Shown: positions 1 to 6,796, counted from the stretch's first letter. The stretch is DNA of 7,885 bases from Muribaculaceae bacterium (GCA_016302215.1 JAEDNZ010000090.1:1-7885); one strand, 5' to 3'. Notes: generated by a model not told the origin, from the letters alone. Numbers and translations are program-made.

Positions 1-342
1 TGCTGATTGCTCGGTGTCAATGGTCAGCATACGCTCGCGAATGTTCAAGAAGAAGCGCCACGCCACGGGCACCATCCAAGAGCGCAATCGGCATCCGTTC
101 TTAGCCTCGAAGCCGGCGAGCTTTGCCCAGCCATCGCGCGAGAGGTATAGGTAAAGTTCATTGACCATCTCGTCGATGTCCATCTTATAGCCGAAGACTT
201 CAGCTCTGATTTTGTGCAGCAGGCCTATGATTTCGGAGTAGAAGAAGTCATGTGTCTTGCGGGCATCACCGGCTTTGATAGCAGCGATGTACTGAAGGTC
301 AGTTTGCTTGGCAGCATTGAGGGGGTCATTTGTAGTAGTCAT
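1..342 (-). CDS. Sigma-70 family RNA polymerase sigma factor, N-terminal part (cut by window edge)
   Basis: Only the first 114 codons lie in the window; the gene runs off the left edge with the frame open. The start is an ATG at 342-340. The protein is hydrophilic and helical. A short N-terminal stretch is followed by a pattern typical of sigma region 2: an acidic helix around residues 55-67 (DIDEMVNELYLYL) that would contact core RNA polymerase, then an aromatic segment around 86-100 (LRSWMVPVAWRFFLN) that corresponds to the -10 melting and recognition helix. Bacteroidota ECF-like factors share the DE-VNELY and SW...VAW patterns. Region 4 and any anti-sigma partner would lie outside the window, so the regulon cannot be guessed. 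It has its own promoter candidate and a leader hairpin (344-374), so it is probably expressed separately from the operon on its right. Family assignment is fairly secure and the subgroup is open. Confidence 0.72.
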   Translation of the reverse strand, partial: MTTTNDPLNAAKQTDLQYIAAIKAGDARKTHDFFYSEIIGLLHKIRAEVFGYKMDIDEMVNELYLYLSRDGWAKLAGFEAKNGCRLRSWMVPVAWRFFLNIRERMLTIDTEQSA

Positions 343-343
343 G

Positions 344-374
344 AGGTGTAATGATTTATTGTTGTTTTACACCT
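344..374 (-). promoter_or_regulatory. Leader hairpin abutting the sigma-factor start codon
   Basis: The 8-base arms AGGTGTAA (344-351) and TTACACCT (367-374) are perfect inverted repeats around a 15-base AT-rich loop. The near arm ends one base before the ATG at 342. If transcription starts near 384, as the -7 box at 391-398 predicts, the whole repeat lies in the mRNA leader and would fold over the ribosome entry site. As DNA it could instead be a protein-binding operator. The repeat is seen directly; the regulatory role is inference. Confidence 0.4.
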
Positions 375-390
375 TATGAGCCTATGCTAA

Positions 391-398
391 CAAATGTA
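391..398 (-). promoter_or_regulatory. Bacteroidota-type -7 box for the sigma-factor gene
   Basis: On the minus strand this reads TACATTTG, a perfect match to the Bacteroidota -7 consensus TAnnTTTG, and lies 48 bases upstream of the ATG. I find no good TTTG -33 element at the usual 19-21 base spacing. The nearest TTG is about 25 bases upstream across a T-rich tract. The promoter may therefore be weak, need an activator, or use an alternative sigma factor. Confidence 0.5.
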
Positions 399-445
399 AC
401 CCTCGGAAATTAAAAAAAATTTACAATGTACTCTTTTTTATATAC

Positions 446-475
446 ATAAGCCGCGCGCCGCTGCGCTCGGCTTAT
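446..475 (-). terminator. Hairpin spanning the end of the tRNA nucleotidyltransferase gene, possible operon terminator
   Basis: The arms ATAAGCCG (446-453) and CGGCTTAT (468-475) pair perfectly. After one mismatch (454/467) a further four pairs (455-458 with 463-466) close a four-base loop at 459-462. The gene's TAA stop (474-472) lies inside the stem. No clean U-tract follows on the minus strand (the sequence continues TGTATATAAAAAAG), so this is not a textbook intrinsic terminator. It may act as an imperfect terminator or a 3'-end stabiliser for the five-gene operon on its right. Confidence 0.45.
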
Positions 476-1899
476 ATCTCAGGCGGGTTGACCACGGGTA
501 TGCCGGCCTCGGCCGCGAGATGCAGAAGATAAGCAACGGCAGCCTCGCGGGTGTCTTCAATCACGCAGTCTTTGATAGCCTGCTTGAGGTTTTTAGTGAA
601 GTAACCCACCAAAGGCGATTGCTGCAGGCCGAAGATATGCATTATTTCGTTGCCGTCAACGGGGTTTTTACGGTTGCGCTCGGCATCTTTGACGCGAATG
701 TCGGCAAACTTTGCTTCAACGATGTCAAAGTTGTCGAGGAAGCGTTGCTTCTTAGCCTCATTTTTGCTGGTGATATCGGCACGAGCGAGTGTCATCAGGT
801 CGTCGAGGTCTTCTTCGGCATAGTTGATGAGCCGCCGCACGGCGCTGTCAGTCACCTCGTCCTCGACGAGAGCTATAGGCCTCATGTGCAGCTCCACGAG
901 TTTCTGTACATACTTCATCTCGCTGCCCATGCCCAGGCGCATGCGGCTGAAAATCTTGGGCACCATTCTGGCGCCGATGAAATTGTGGTTATGGAAAGTC
1001 CAGCCATTAGCTTCGTCCCAACGCTTGGTCACGGGCTTAGCGATGTCGTGAAGGAGGGCAGCCCATCGGAGCCACTCGTTGTCAGAGTGCAGGGCCACGG
1101 TGTCTAGCACCTGGAGGGTGTGGTAAAAGTTGTCCTTATGCCCCACCCCTTTGAGCACCTCAACGCCTCTGAGAGCCTCCAGCTCGGGGAAGATGAGGCG
1201 CAGCAGGCCGGTGTCATGGAGCAGCTTGAAGCCTATCGACGGCTGTGGCGACTGCATAATCTTGCGCAATTCGGTGGTGATGCGCTCGATGGTGATGATG
1301 GATATGCGCTCGGCGTTGGCAGCTATGGCAGCCAGAGTGTCAGAAGCGATATCGAATTGGAGCTGGGCTGCAAAGCGTATTGCACGCATCATGCGCAAAG
1401 GGTCGTCGCTGAAGGTGATATCGGGGTCGAGGGGAGTGCGGATGATGCGACGCTCTATGTCGCCGAGACCATCATAGTGGTCAATCACCTCGCCGTAAGT
1501 GGCGCTGTTGACACTGATGGCGAGAGCATTGATGGTAAAGTCGCGGCGTGCGAGGTCATCGTCGAGGGTGCCGTCCTCAACGATGGGGTTGCGCGACTCG
1601 CGGTGGTAAGACTCCTTGCGCGCACCCACAAACTCCAGCTCCAGGGCGCCGCGGCGCACCTGAGCTGTGCCGTAATTGCGATACACGGCCACCGAAGTGC
1701 CGCGCCCCAATGCTTTGCCGACAGCCTGAGCCAGCTCAATACCGCTACCCACGGTCACAAAGTCAATATCTTTGGATAAGCGCCCGATGATAAGGTCTCT
1801 GACATATCCGCCCACCACATAACACTCACGCTCCATGGCATCAGCCGTGGAGCCAACGGTGGCAAATATGCGTCCTTTAAGTTTGTCGCTCAGGTTCAT
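472..1899 (-). CDS. cca: CCA-adding-type tRNA nucleotidyltransferase with HD domain
   Basis: At 475 aa this is a class II nucleotidyltransferase of the CCA-adding/poly(A) polymerase superfamily, which builds or repairs the 3' CCA end of tRNA from CTP and ATP in the cytoplasm. The nucleotide-binding signature GGYVRD is at residues 30-35, and the metal-binding carboxylates D44 and D46 lie in KDIDF. The motif RRDFTINA at 118-125 and the basic helix DDPLRMMRAIRFAAQL at 165-180 follow the family order. The C-terminal half carries an HD phosphohydrolase-like domain: H260, H284-D285 in LLHDIAKP, and the HNHN pair near 303-306. HD-containing members can also have phosphatase or phosphodiesterase activity. 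The gene follows the M24 peptidase with a 4-base gap, so it is probably translationally coupled as the last gene of the operon. CCA addition is the likely role, but a poly(A) polymerase or partial (A- or CC-adding) activity cannot be excluded by eye. Confidence 0.92.
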   Translation of the reverse strand: MNLSDKLKGRIFATVGSTADAMERECYVVGGYVRDLIIGRLSKDIDFVTVGSGIELAQAVGKALGRGTSVAVYRNYGTAQVRRGALELEFVGARKESYHRESRNPIVEDGTLDDDLARRDFTINALAISVNSATYGEVIDHYDGLGDIERRIIRTPLDPDITFSDDPLRMMRAIRFAAQLQFDIASDTLAAIAANAERISIITIERITTELRKIMQSPQPSIGFKLLHDTGLLRLIFPELEALRGVEVLKGVGHKDNFYHTLQVLDTVALHSDNEWLRWAALLHDIAKPVTKRWDEANGWTFHNHNFIGARMVPKIFSRMRLGMGSEMKYVQKLVELHMRPIALVEDEVTDSAVRRLINYAEEDLDDLMTLARADITSKNEAKKQRFLDNFDIVEAKFADIRVKDAERNRKNPVDGNEIMHIFGLQQSPLVGYFTKNLKQAIKDCVIEDTREAAVAYLLHLAAEAGIPVVNPPEI

Positions 1900-1903
1900 A
1901 TTG

Positions 1904-3112
1904 TCAGCAAAGGTCGGTTATACCTTCATCGGCAAGGGTAATGCACTCCATAGCAGCATCGTCAGTCACCAGATAAGTGTTTTCGATGCCTACGGCTCCT
2001 ATGCCGGGAATTACGAATTTCGGTTCGAGGGCGATGGCATTGCCCTCGGCGAGTATATCACGTGAGCGAGGTGCTATCACCGGCGCCTCGTTGATTTCGA
2101 TGCCCACGCCGTGGCCTATAAACCCGGCGTGCTGACGATGCCCCATGAAATAAGGCTCCAACCGTGCAGCCTTGACCATATCAGCGGCCATATTGTAGAG
2201 GTCGGCGGCGGCGACACCTGGGCGGGCAGCCTCGGCCACCGCATGGCAAATATCTATTGACAGGGCATGAGCCTTCAGCGCCGTGGCGTCAGAGATGGGG
2301 CCATAGCTATAAGTGCGTGTCATATCAGTCATGTGGCCGGTGAAATTGCCATTGACATCAACCATCACGGGCATGCCGGGGCGCACGAGCGAGCCATCAG
2401 CGCCGACGGGCAGCGAGGGGTTTAATCCGGCGCCTCCCATGGCAAAGTCATAGGGCGAAGGGGCGTCGGCATTGTCGCCGGTGAGCACGTTGCCCATAAA
2501 TATCTCCATCTCGGGGCCGCTGACGCGAAATTGTCCCAAACAGCCGCGCAGGCGCAGCTCGCGCTCAATCTCTATTTGCAGCTCGATGTCGGTCATGCCT
2601 TCTCTGAAGAGGCTTGGTATATTTTTGTAAACCAGTGTCTGCATAGCTCCGGAGCGGCGCATCTCGTCACACTCGAGCTGGGTCTTGACGGAGCGAGCGG
2701 CGCGCATCACCGGGGAACCGTTGGTCGGTAGCTCCGGCATAGCAAATGCCGCCATAACACGGCTCACGGCCGAGTATGGCGTGGTGTCAAGCTCGAGCGC
2801 CACGCGCGTGGGATTAGCGAGGCCGAGAGAGCTTAAGAAGGCCGGTATTTCCTCGACCTTGCGTATGGCATAGACATTGCTGCCCGTGAGCGAGGCCGGA
2901 CGGCGCACAAAATAAATAGGGCTGTCAATATCGAGAGATATGAACACAAAGCCTCTGAACACACGCCCCGTGAGGTAGTACACGTTGGCGTTGTCGCTTA
3001 TCAACAGCTCGGATATATGATTATCGAGCATAGCTTGCCTTACGCGACCGATGCGGCGGTCAGCCTCTGCAGCGGTCAGCAGTAGTAACCTTTCGTTGTT
3101 ATTGTCGTGCAT
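1904..3112 (-). CDS. M24 family metallopeptidase (Xaa-Pro aminopeptidase/prolidase-like)
   Basis: This 402-aa protein has the two-part layout of creatinase/prolidase-type M24 enzymes: an N-terminal creatinase-like domain (about 15-145, with NVYYLTG near 43-49) and a C-terminal pita-bread catalytic domain (about 150-395). All five dinuclear metal ligands are present: D252 in VDVNG, D263 in MTDMTRT, H334 in GHGVG, E363 in ALEPKF and E377 in GIENT. The known family role is removal of residues from or cleavage of peptides with a proline in second position. There is no signal peptide, so it is probably cytoplasmic. The position that holds a second histidine in aminopeptidase P (VHE-type motif) reads IEINE, with N341 in its place, so the exact specificity is uncertain. 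It lies 15 bases downstream of gldH and 4 bases upstream of the nucleotidyltransferase gene, within the operon. Confidence 0.88.
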   Translation of the reverse strand: MHDNNNERLLLLTAAEADRRIGRVRQAMLDNHISELLISDNANVYYLTGRVFRGFVFISLDIDSPIYFVRRPASLTGSNVYAIRKVEEIPAFLSSLGLANPTRVALELDTTPYSAVSRVMAAFAMPELPTNGSPVMRAARSVKTQLECDEMRRSGAMQTLVYKNIPSLFREGMTDIELQIEIERELRLRGCLGQFRVSGPEMEIFMGNVLTGDNADAPSPYDFAMGGAGLNPSLPVGADGSLVRPGMPVMVDVNGNFTGHMTDMTRTYSYGPISDATALKAHALSIDICHAVAEAARPGVAAADLYNMAADMVKAARLEPYFMGHRQHAGFIGHGVGIEINEAPVIAPRSRDILAEGNAIALEPKFVIPGIGAVGIENTYLVTDDAAMECITLADEGITDLC

Positions 3113-3127
3113 AATAGCAAAAGATGG

Positions 3128-3634
3128 TTATGGGATAAAGACTACACCAATCTGCTCGAGATCGGGCAGACGGTCACAGCGCATAATATGCCGCACATAG
3201 ACACGCGCGAGGCTGTCAGAATACTCGTATGCCGCACTGAGGGTGTCAGTGACAATGTGGCTGACTCCCGACGAGCGGCCGAGCCAACGCCCGTAGTCGT
3301 CGGCAAGGACTACGTTGACAGTGTCGCGCACCAAAGTGTCAGCCGCTGCGGCTACGGAGTCAGGCCGAACCGTGCCGCGCTGCGGGTACGACACCTCAAG
3401 CCAAAGGTTGCCGTAGGCGTAGCTGTCAGTGTGACGCACCACAAGGGCTAATCGGCCATGGCTCGGAGCCGCGGCCTTGCGCAACTCAAAAGCCACGGTG
3501 TCGCCGTAAGCCCAGCCATCGGCAGGCAGAGCGCAGAAGGCGCTGTGGTCATCAAACTCGGGCTTGCAGGCCGTGAGAGCCGCCGCCATCGCTAATACTG
3601 AAGCAAATATGAATGTCAATAGATTTCTATTCAT
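3128..3634 (-). CDS. gldH: GldH-like gliding motility lipoprotein
   Basis: At 168 aa this is a lipoprotein. A basic start (MNRN) is followed by a hydrophobic stretch at about 5-20 and the lipobox LTAC, with the lipidated cysteine at C23. Acidic residues E26, D28 and D29 lie just after it, where Bacteroidota lipoprotein export signals carry acidic residues. The mature part fits the GldH pattern: GWAYGDTVAFEL at 40-51, VVRHTDSYAYGNLWLEV at 65-81, ADDYGRWLG at 111-119 and a C-terminal RHIMR...LEQIGVVF around 148-166. GldH is required for gliding in Flavobacterium johnsoniae, but homologues are widespread in non-gliding Bacteroidales, where their job is unclear. The start ATG at 3634 gives a proper signal peptide. 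It lies 30 bases downstream of the ricT-like gene. The match is by pattern memory and the sequence is divergent, so I hold the name with moderate-high confidence. Confidence 0.75.
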   Translation of the reverse strand: MNRNLLTFIFASVLAMAAALTACKPEFDDHSAFCALPADGWAYGDTVAFELRKAAAPSHGRLALVVRHTDSYAYGNLWLEVSYPQRGTVRPDSVAAAADTLVRDTVNVVLADDYGRWLGRSSGVSHIVTDTLSAAYEYSDSLARVYVRHIMRCDRLPDLEQIGVVFIP

Positions 3635-3664
3635 ATCCTTAATTGTATATAGTAAGATGTCACG

Positions 3665-5068
3665 CTACTGCGCCTCGCCGGACGGAGGCTCTTGCTTGGG
3701 AGCATTACCGCCCCGGCTGTTGTTGCGATTGCCGGGCTTGCGTTTTTGGCGTCGCGGCTTGTCAGATGCCGGCGCATTGGCCTCATCGGTCTGCTGAGGC
3801 TGCTGTCCTTGCTGAGGCTGCTGTCCTTGCTTTGCTGACTGAGGCTTTTTCTTCTTGCGTTTTTTCTTCTTGTCAAAGCGCGAGATGTCGCCGTCATCGA
3901 GGATGTCGCCGAAGTCTTTGCGCTCTGGGCGCGCCTCTTTGACCTCGACAGCCAAAGTCTCGGGCTTGATGCCTTGCTTATTGAGCTCAATGACCTCAAA
4001 GGCGCGCTGCGCGGTGATGGTCACCAGGTTTGACGCTGAGTTTTTGGCGGTAGAGTATGTGATTTCGTGCTTGAAGATATCCGTCTTGAAGTGGTAATAT
4101 TGCAGCTCAGCCACCTCGAGCACCACATCTTTAGGCGGCAGTTTCTTTGAAGTCTCCACGTAGGTATTGACCTCGAAGTTGAGGCAGCACTTTAGCTTGG
4201 CGCACTGTCCGGCGAGCTTCTGGGGGTTGAGCGAGATGTCTTGATGGCGGGCGGCGCTGGTAGCCACGGTGACAAAGTTGGTCATCCAGCTGGCGCAGCA
4301 CAGAGGCCTGCCGCAAGGGCCGATACCGCCGATGCGCCCGGCTTCTTGACGGGCACCTATCTGCTTCATCTCGATGCGCACCTTGAACGTCTCGGCGAGC
4401 ACCTTGATGAGCTGACGGAAGTCCACTCGCTCATCGGCGATGTAATAGAATATGGCTTTATTGCCATCACCTTGGTACTCAACGTCACCGATTTTCATAT
4501 TGAGATGGAGGTCTTCGGCAATCTTGCGCGAGCGTATCATGGTGTCGTTTTCGCGCGCCTTGGCCTCCTCGTAGCGCTCGATGTCGGCAGGCTTTGCGAG
4601 GCGGAATACGCGCTTGATGTCATCGGCAGCGCGCTTGCCGCCACACCGGCGCATGCGACGCTCCACGAGGGCACCCATGAGCGTGACGCGGCCTATGTCA
4701 TGACCCGGAGTGGCCTCCACCGCCACCATGTCGCCAATCTTGAGGGGAAGATTGGTGGAGTTGCGATACACGCCTTTGCGGGTATTTTTGAACGTGACCT
4801 CTACCAGGTCGCTATCGGCGTAACCGCCGGGGATATCTGCGAGCCAGTTAAAGCTGTGGAGCTTTTCGCGCGGCGGCTCCTTCTCGAGCCTGCGGTTGCA
4901 ATACGAGCAGCAGGGGAAGTTGTCATCGTCGGCATCATCGCCGGTGGGGGCGATGGGGGCGACGTGCTCACCTGTAGGCTCGGGATTTGCTTTGATATGG
5001 TCGAGGGGGGCAGTGGTGTCGAGGTCGTCAGTATCCGGGGATAATGGTTTATCGTTGATTTCTGACAT
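3665..5068 (-). CDS. ricT: RicT/YaaT-like PSP1 C-terminal domain protein
   Basis: This 467-aa protein has a PSP1 C-terminal domain core. It is identified by the cysteine-rich signatures GGIGPCGRPLCC (247-258; C252, C257, C258) and LNPQKLAGQCAKLKCCLNFE (280-299; C289, C294, C295), which correspond to the conserved cysteines of Bacillus RicT (YaaT). There RicT joins RicA and RicF in an iron-sulfur complex that steers RNase Y cleavage of mRNA. Two additions flank the core. The N-terminal extension of about 80 residues is acidic and proline-rich and carries a CCxxC cluster (C53, C54, C57). The C-terminal tail from about residue 400 is lysine-, glutamine- and arginine-rich, with a KKKKRKKKK-type run and a duplicated GQQPQQ. 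The tail looks disordered and could bind RNA. The gene starts 10 bases after rny, which supports a shared RNA-processing role. The domain assignment is strong; the molecular function in Bacteroidota is inferred. Confidence 0.87.
   Translation of the reverse strand: MSEINDKPLSPDTDDLDTTAPLDHIKANPEPTGEHVAPIAPTGDDADDDNFPCCSYCNRRLEKEPPREKLHSFNWLADIPGGYADSDLVEVTFKNTRKGVYRNSTNLPLKIGDMVAVEATPGHDIGRVTLMGALVERRMRRCGGKRAADDIKRVFRLAKPADIERYEEAKARENDTMIRSRKIAEDLHLNMKIGDVEYQGDGNKAIFYYIADERVDFRQLIKVLAETFKVRIEMKQIGARQEAGRIGGIGPCGRPLCCASWMTNFVTVATSAARHQDISLNPQKLAGQCAKLKCCLNFEVNTYVETSKKLPPKDVVLEVAELQYYHFKTDIFKHEITYSTAKNSASNLVTITAQRAFEVIELNKQGIKPETLAVEVKEARPERKDFGDILDDGDISRFDKKKKRKKKKPQSAKQGQQPQQGQQPQQTDEANAPASDKPRRQKRKPGNRNNSRGGNAPKQEPPSGEAQ
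3793..3828. repeat. 18-bp tandem duplication in the tail of the ricT-like gene
   Basis: Two perfect copies of an 18-base unit lie head to tail (3793-3810 and 3811-3828) and encode the repeated GQQPQQ segment, about residues 415-426 of the protein. The unit keeps the reading frame, so copy-number change by slippage would lengthen or shorten the low-complexity tail without breaking the gene. Confidence 0.85.
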
Positions 5069-5078
5069 GGCTCAGCTC

Positions 5079-6623
5079 TTATTTAGCGAAGCTTACCGAA
5101 CGTGTTTCGCGGATAACAGTAATCTTGACTTGACCGGGATATGTCATCTCGTCTTGGATGCGCTTAGCAATCTCGGCAGAGAGCTTTTCGGTCTCGACAT
5201 CGTCAATCTTATCAGCACCAACAATCACGCGGAGCTCGCGGCCGGCCTGAATGGCATAGGTCTTGACGACTCCGGGATAAGAGAGCGCGAGCTGCTCGAG
5301 GTCGTTGAGGCGCTTGATGTAAGCCTCCACAATTTCGCGACGAGCGCCGGGGCGAGCGCCGGAGATTGCATCGCAGACTTGCACAATGGGAGCCAGGAGC
5401 GACGTCTGCTCTATCTCGTCGTGGTGGGCGCCGATGGCATTGCATATTTCGGGTTTCTCTTTATACTTCTCGGCGAGTTTCATACCCAGGAGAGCGTGTG
5501 GCAGCTCGGGCTCTTCGTCAGGCACTTTGCCTATGTCGTGGAGCAGACCGGCGCGGCGAGCCTTTTTGGGGTTTAGGCCGAGCTCGCTGGCCATGATGGC
5601 GCAAAGGTTGGCGGTCTCACGCGAGTGCTGCAAGAGGTTCTGACCATAGCTTGAGCGGTATTTCATCTTGCCCACCATGCGTATGAGTTCGGGATTTAGG
5701 CCGTGTATGCCGAGGTCAATGACAGTGCGCTTGCCGGTCTCGATGATTTCCTCTTCAATCTGCTTGCGCACCTTGGCAACCACCTCCTCGATGCGGGCGG
5801 GGTGGATGCGTCCGTCAGCCACCAGCTGATGCAGAGCCAAGCGCGCTATCTCTCGGCGCACGGGGTCAAAGCCTGAAAGGACAATAGCCTCGGGGGTGTC
5901 ATCGACGATGATTTCGATGCCGGTAGCGGCCTCGAGGGCTCGAATGTTGCGGCCTTCGCGGCCAATGATGCGGCCTTTTATCTCGTCAGAGTCGATATGG
6001 AACACGGTGACCGAATTCTCGATGGCGGTCTCAGTTGCCACACGCTGTATTGACTGCACCACGATGCGCTTTGCCTCCTTGTTGGCAGTCATGCGCGCCT
6101 CGTCCATGATGTCATTGATATAAGAAGCGGCGGCAGTCTTTGCCTCGTCTTTGAGCGACTGTATCAGCTTTTCTTTAGCCTCCTCAGACGAGAGTCCGGA
6201 GATGTGTTCAAGCTGCTCTTGAGCTTGCTTTTGGAGCTTGTCGAGCTCTGCGCGGCGGCTGTCGAGTACGGCTTTTTCGGCCTCGAGGTTTTGGCGCGTG
6301 TTTTCGTTCTCATTGCGAGCGCGGGCATTTTCGCCTTGCTGCTGGTTGAGTTGGAGCTCTCGCTGTTTGAGCTTAGCCTCCGTTGACTGCACTTTAGAGA
6401 GGCGCTGATTGGCTTGCTTCTCGGCATCAGCAGTTATGGTTAGCGCCTCCTCGCGGCCCTCAAGTATCTTGTTGCGTTTGAGATCCTCGGCTTCACGCTC
6501 AGCCTCGGCGAGGATTTCTTTGGCGCGAGTCTTTGCCATGCGACGCTGCAAGACTATAGTGGCAGCTACAGCTAAAGCAGCGGCCAACACGCCCACTGTT
6601 ATATAAATCAGATAGTCGTACAT
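5079..6623 (-). CDS. rny: Ribonuclease Y
   Basis: This 514-aa protein matches the usual RNase Y length and domain order. Residues 4-25 form a single N-terminal membrane anchor. Residues about 30-160 are a long charged coiled coil rich in E, K, Q and R. A KH RNA-binding domain follows with its GXXG loop as GREG (221-224, in GRIIGREGRNIRALE). The catalytic HD domain has H333, the H362-D363 pair in LLHDIGK, H400-H401 and D418. The C-terminal region to 514 is conserved in character (YPGVVKTYAIQAGRELRVIV). The enzyme is a membrane-tethered endoribonuclease that initiates mRNA decay and processing. It is probably the first gene of a five-gene operon, with a candidate promoter just upstream (6656-6684). 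The gap to the ricT-like gene is 10 bases. I see no missing catalytic residue. Confidence 0.97.
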   Translation of the reverse strand: MYDYLIYITVGVLAAALAVAATIVLQRRMAKTRAKEILAEAEREAEDLKRNKILEGREEALTITADAEKQANQRLSKVQSTEAKLKQRELQLNQQQGENARARNENENTRQNLEAEKAVLDSRRAELDKLQKQAQEQLEHISGLSSEEAKEKLIQSLKDEAKTAAASYINDIMDEARMTANKEAKRIVVQSIQRVATETAIENSVTVFHIDSDEIKGRIIGREGRNIRALEAATGIEIIVDDTPEAIVLSGFDPVRREIARLALHQLVADGRIHPARIEEVVAKVRKQIEEEIIETGKRTVIDLGIHGLNPELIRMVGKMKYRSSYGQNLLQHSRETANLCAIMASELGLNPKKARRAGLLHDIGKVPDEEPELPHALLGMKLAEKYKEKPEICNAIGAHHDEIEQTSLLAPIVQVCDAISGARPGARREIVEAYIKRLNDLEQLALSYPGVVKTYAIQAGRELRVIVGADKIDDVETEKLSAEIAKRIQDEMTYPGQVKITVIRETRSVSFAK

Positions 6624-6655
6624 TGGTATTTGTTTCGTTTGATGTTATTTATGGT

Positions 6656-6684
6656 AATATATATTATGGTTTAGAAATGTCAAA
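6656..6684 (-). promoter_or_regulatory. Candidate promoter for the rny operon
   Basis: On the minus strand TTTGACA (6684-6678) is followed 16 bases later by TATATT (6661-6656). In Bacteroidota terms, TTTG (6684-6681) is a perfect -33 element with a 19-base spacer to TATATTAC. That sequence keeps the TA and TT of the TAnnTTTG -7 box but not its final TG. A start near 6648 would give a leader of about 25 bases before the rny ATG at 6623. The spacing is good and the -7 box is imperfect. Confidence 0.5.
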
Positions 6685-6758
6685 GCATAAGCGCGGTAAG
6701 GGCGCCATCGGCCGCCGACCTCTGTCGGGGGGCTAACGGTGCGCCATCGCATTGCTTT
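6682..6758. other. GC-rich foldable intergenic segment between zapA and rny
   Basis: The 173-base gap between zapA and rny contains nested symmetry. Outer arms AAAGCA (6682-6687) and TGCTTT (6753-6758) pair, then GCG (6691-6693) with CGC (6748-6750). A central hairpin pairs CCGAC (6715-6719) with GTCGG (6724-6728) around a CTCT loop and extends outward past single mismatches. A 9-base direct repeat GCGCCATCG occurs at 6702-6710 and 6741-6749, flanking the hairpin. GC content is well above that of the other intergenic gaps. There is no U-tract on either strand, so it is not an intrinsic terminator. It might be a small RNA, a processed spacer in a zapA-rny transcript, or a protein-binding region. 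I recognise no known family. Confidence 0.4.
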
Positions 6759-6796
6759 TCAGCACATTATGTAATTACTGTATAGAGGCTATTGCC

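Noticed and set aside
520..1779. Two long rightward open frames (520-1107 and 1120-1779) opposite the tRNA nucleotidyltransferase gene
   Set aside because: Both are shadows of a gene with all catalytic motifs intact, and their translations show no family resemblance.
4241..5044. Long rightward open frame of 267 codons opposite the ricT-like gene
   Set aside because: It lies wholly antisense to a well-supported gene, has no recognisable domain and no promoter or start signal. GC-rich codon usage of the true gene explains the open antisense frame.
6710..6733. Central hairpin between zapA and rny as an intrinsic terminator for zapA
   Set aside because: The stem is GC-rich, but no run of T follows on either strand. 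It fits a folded RNA or binding site better.
6624..6796. tRNA, tmRNA or signal-recognition-particle RNA in the zapA-rny gap
   Set aside because: No T-arm GTTC-type sequence, cloverleaf arms, tmRNA tag frame or conserved SRP apical loop can be found in the gap.
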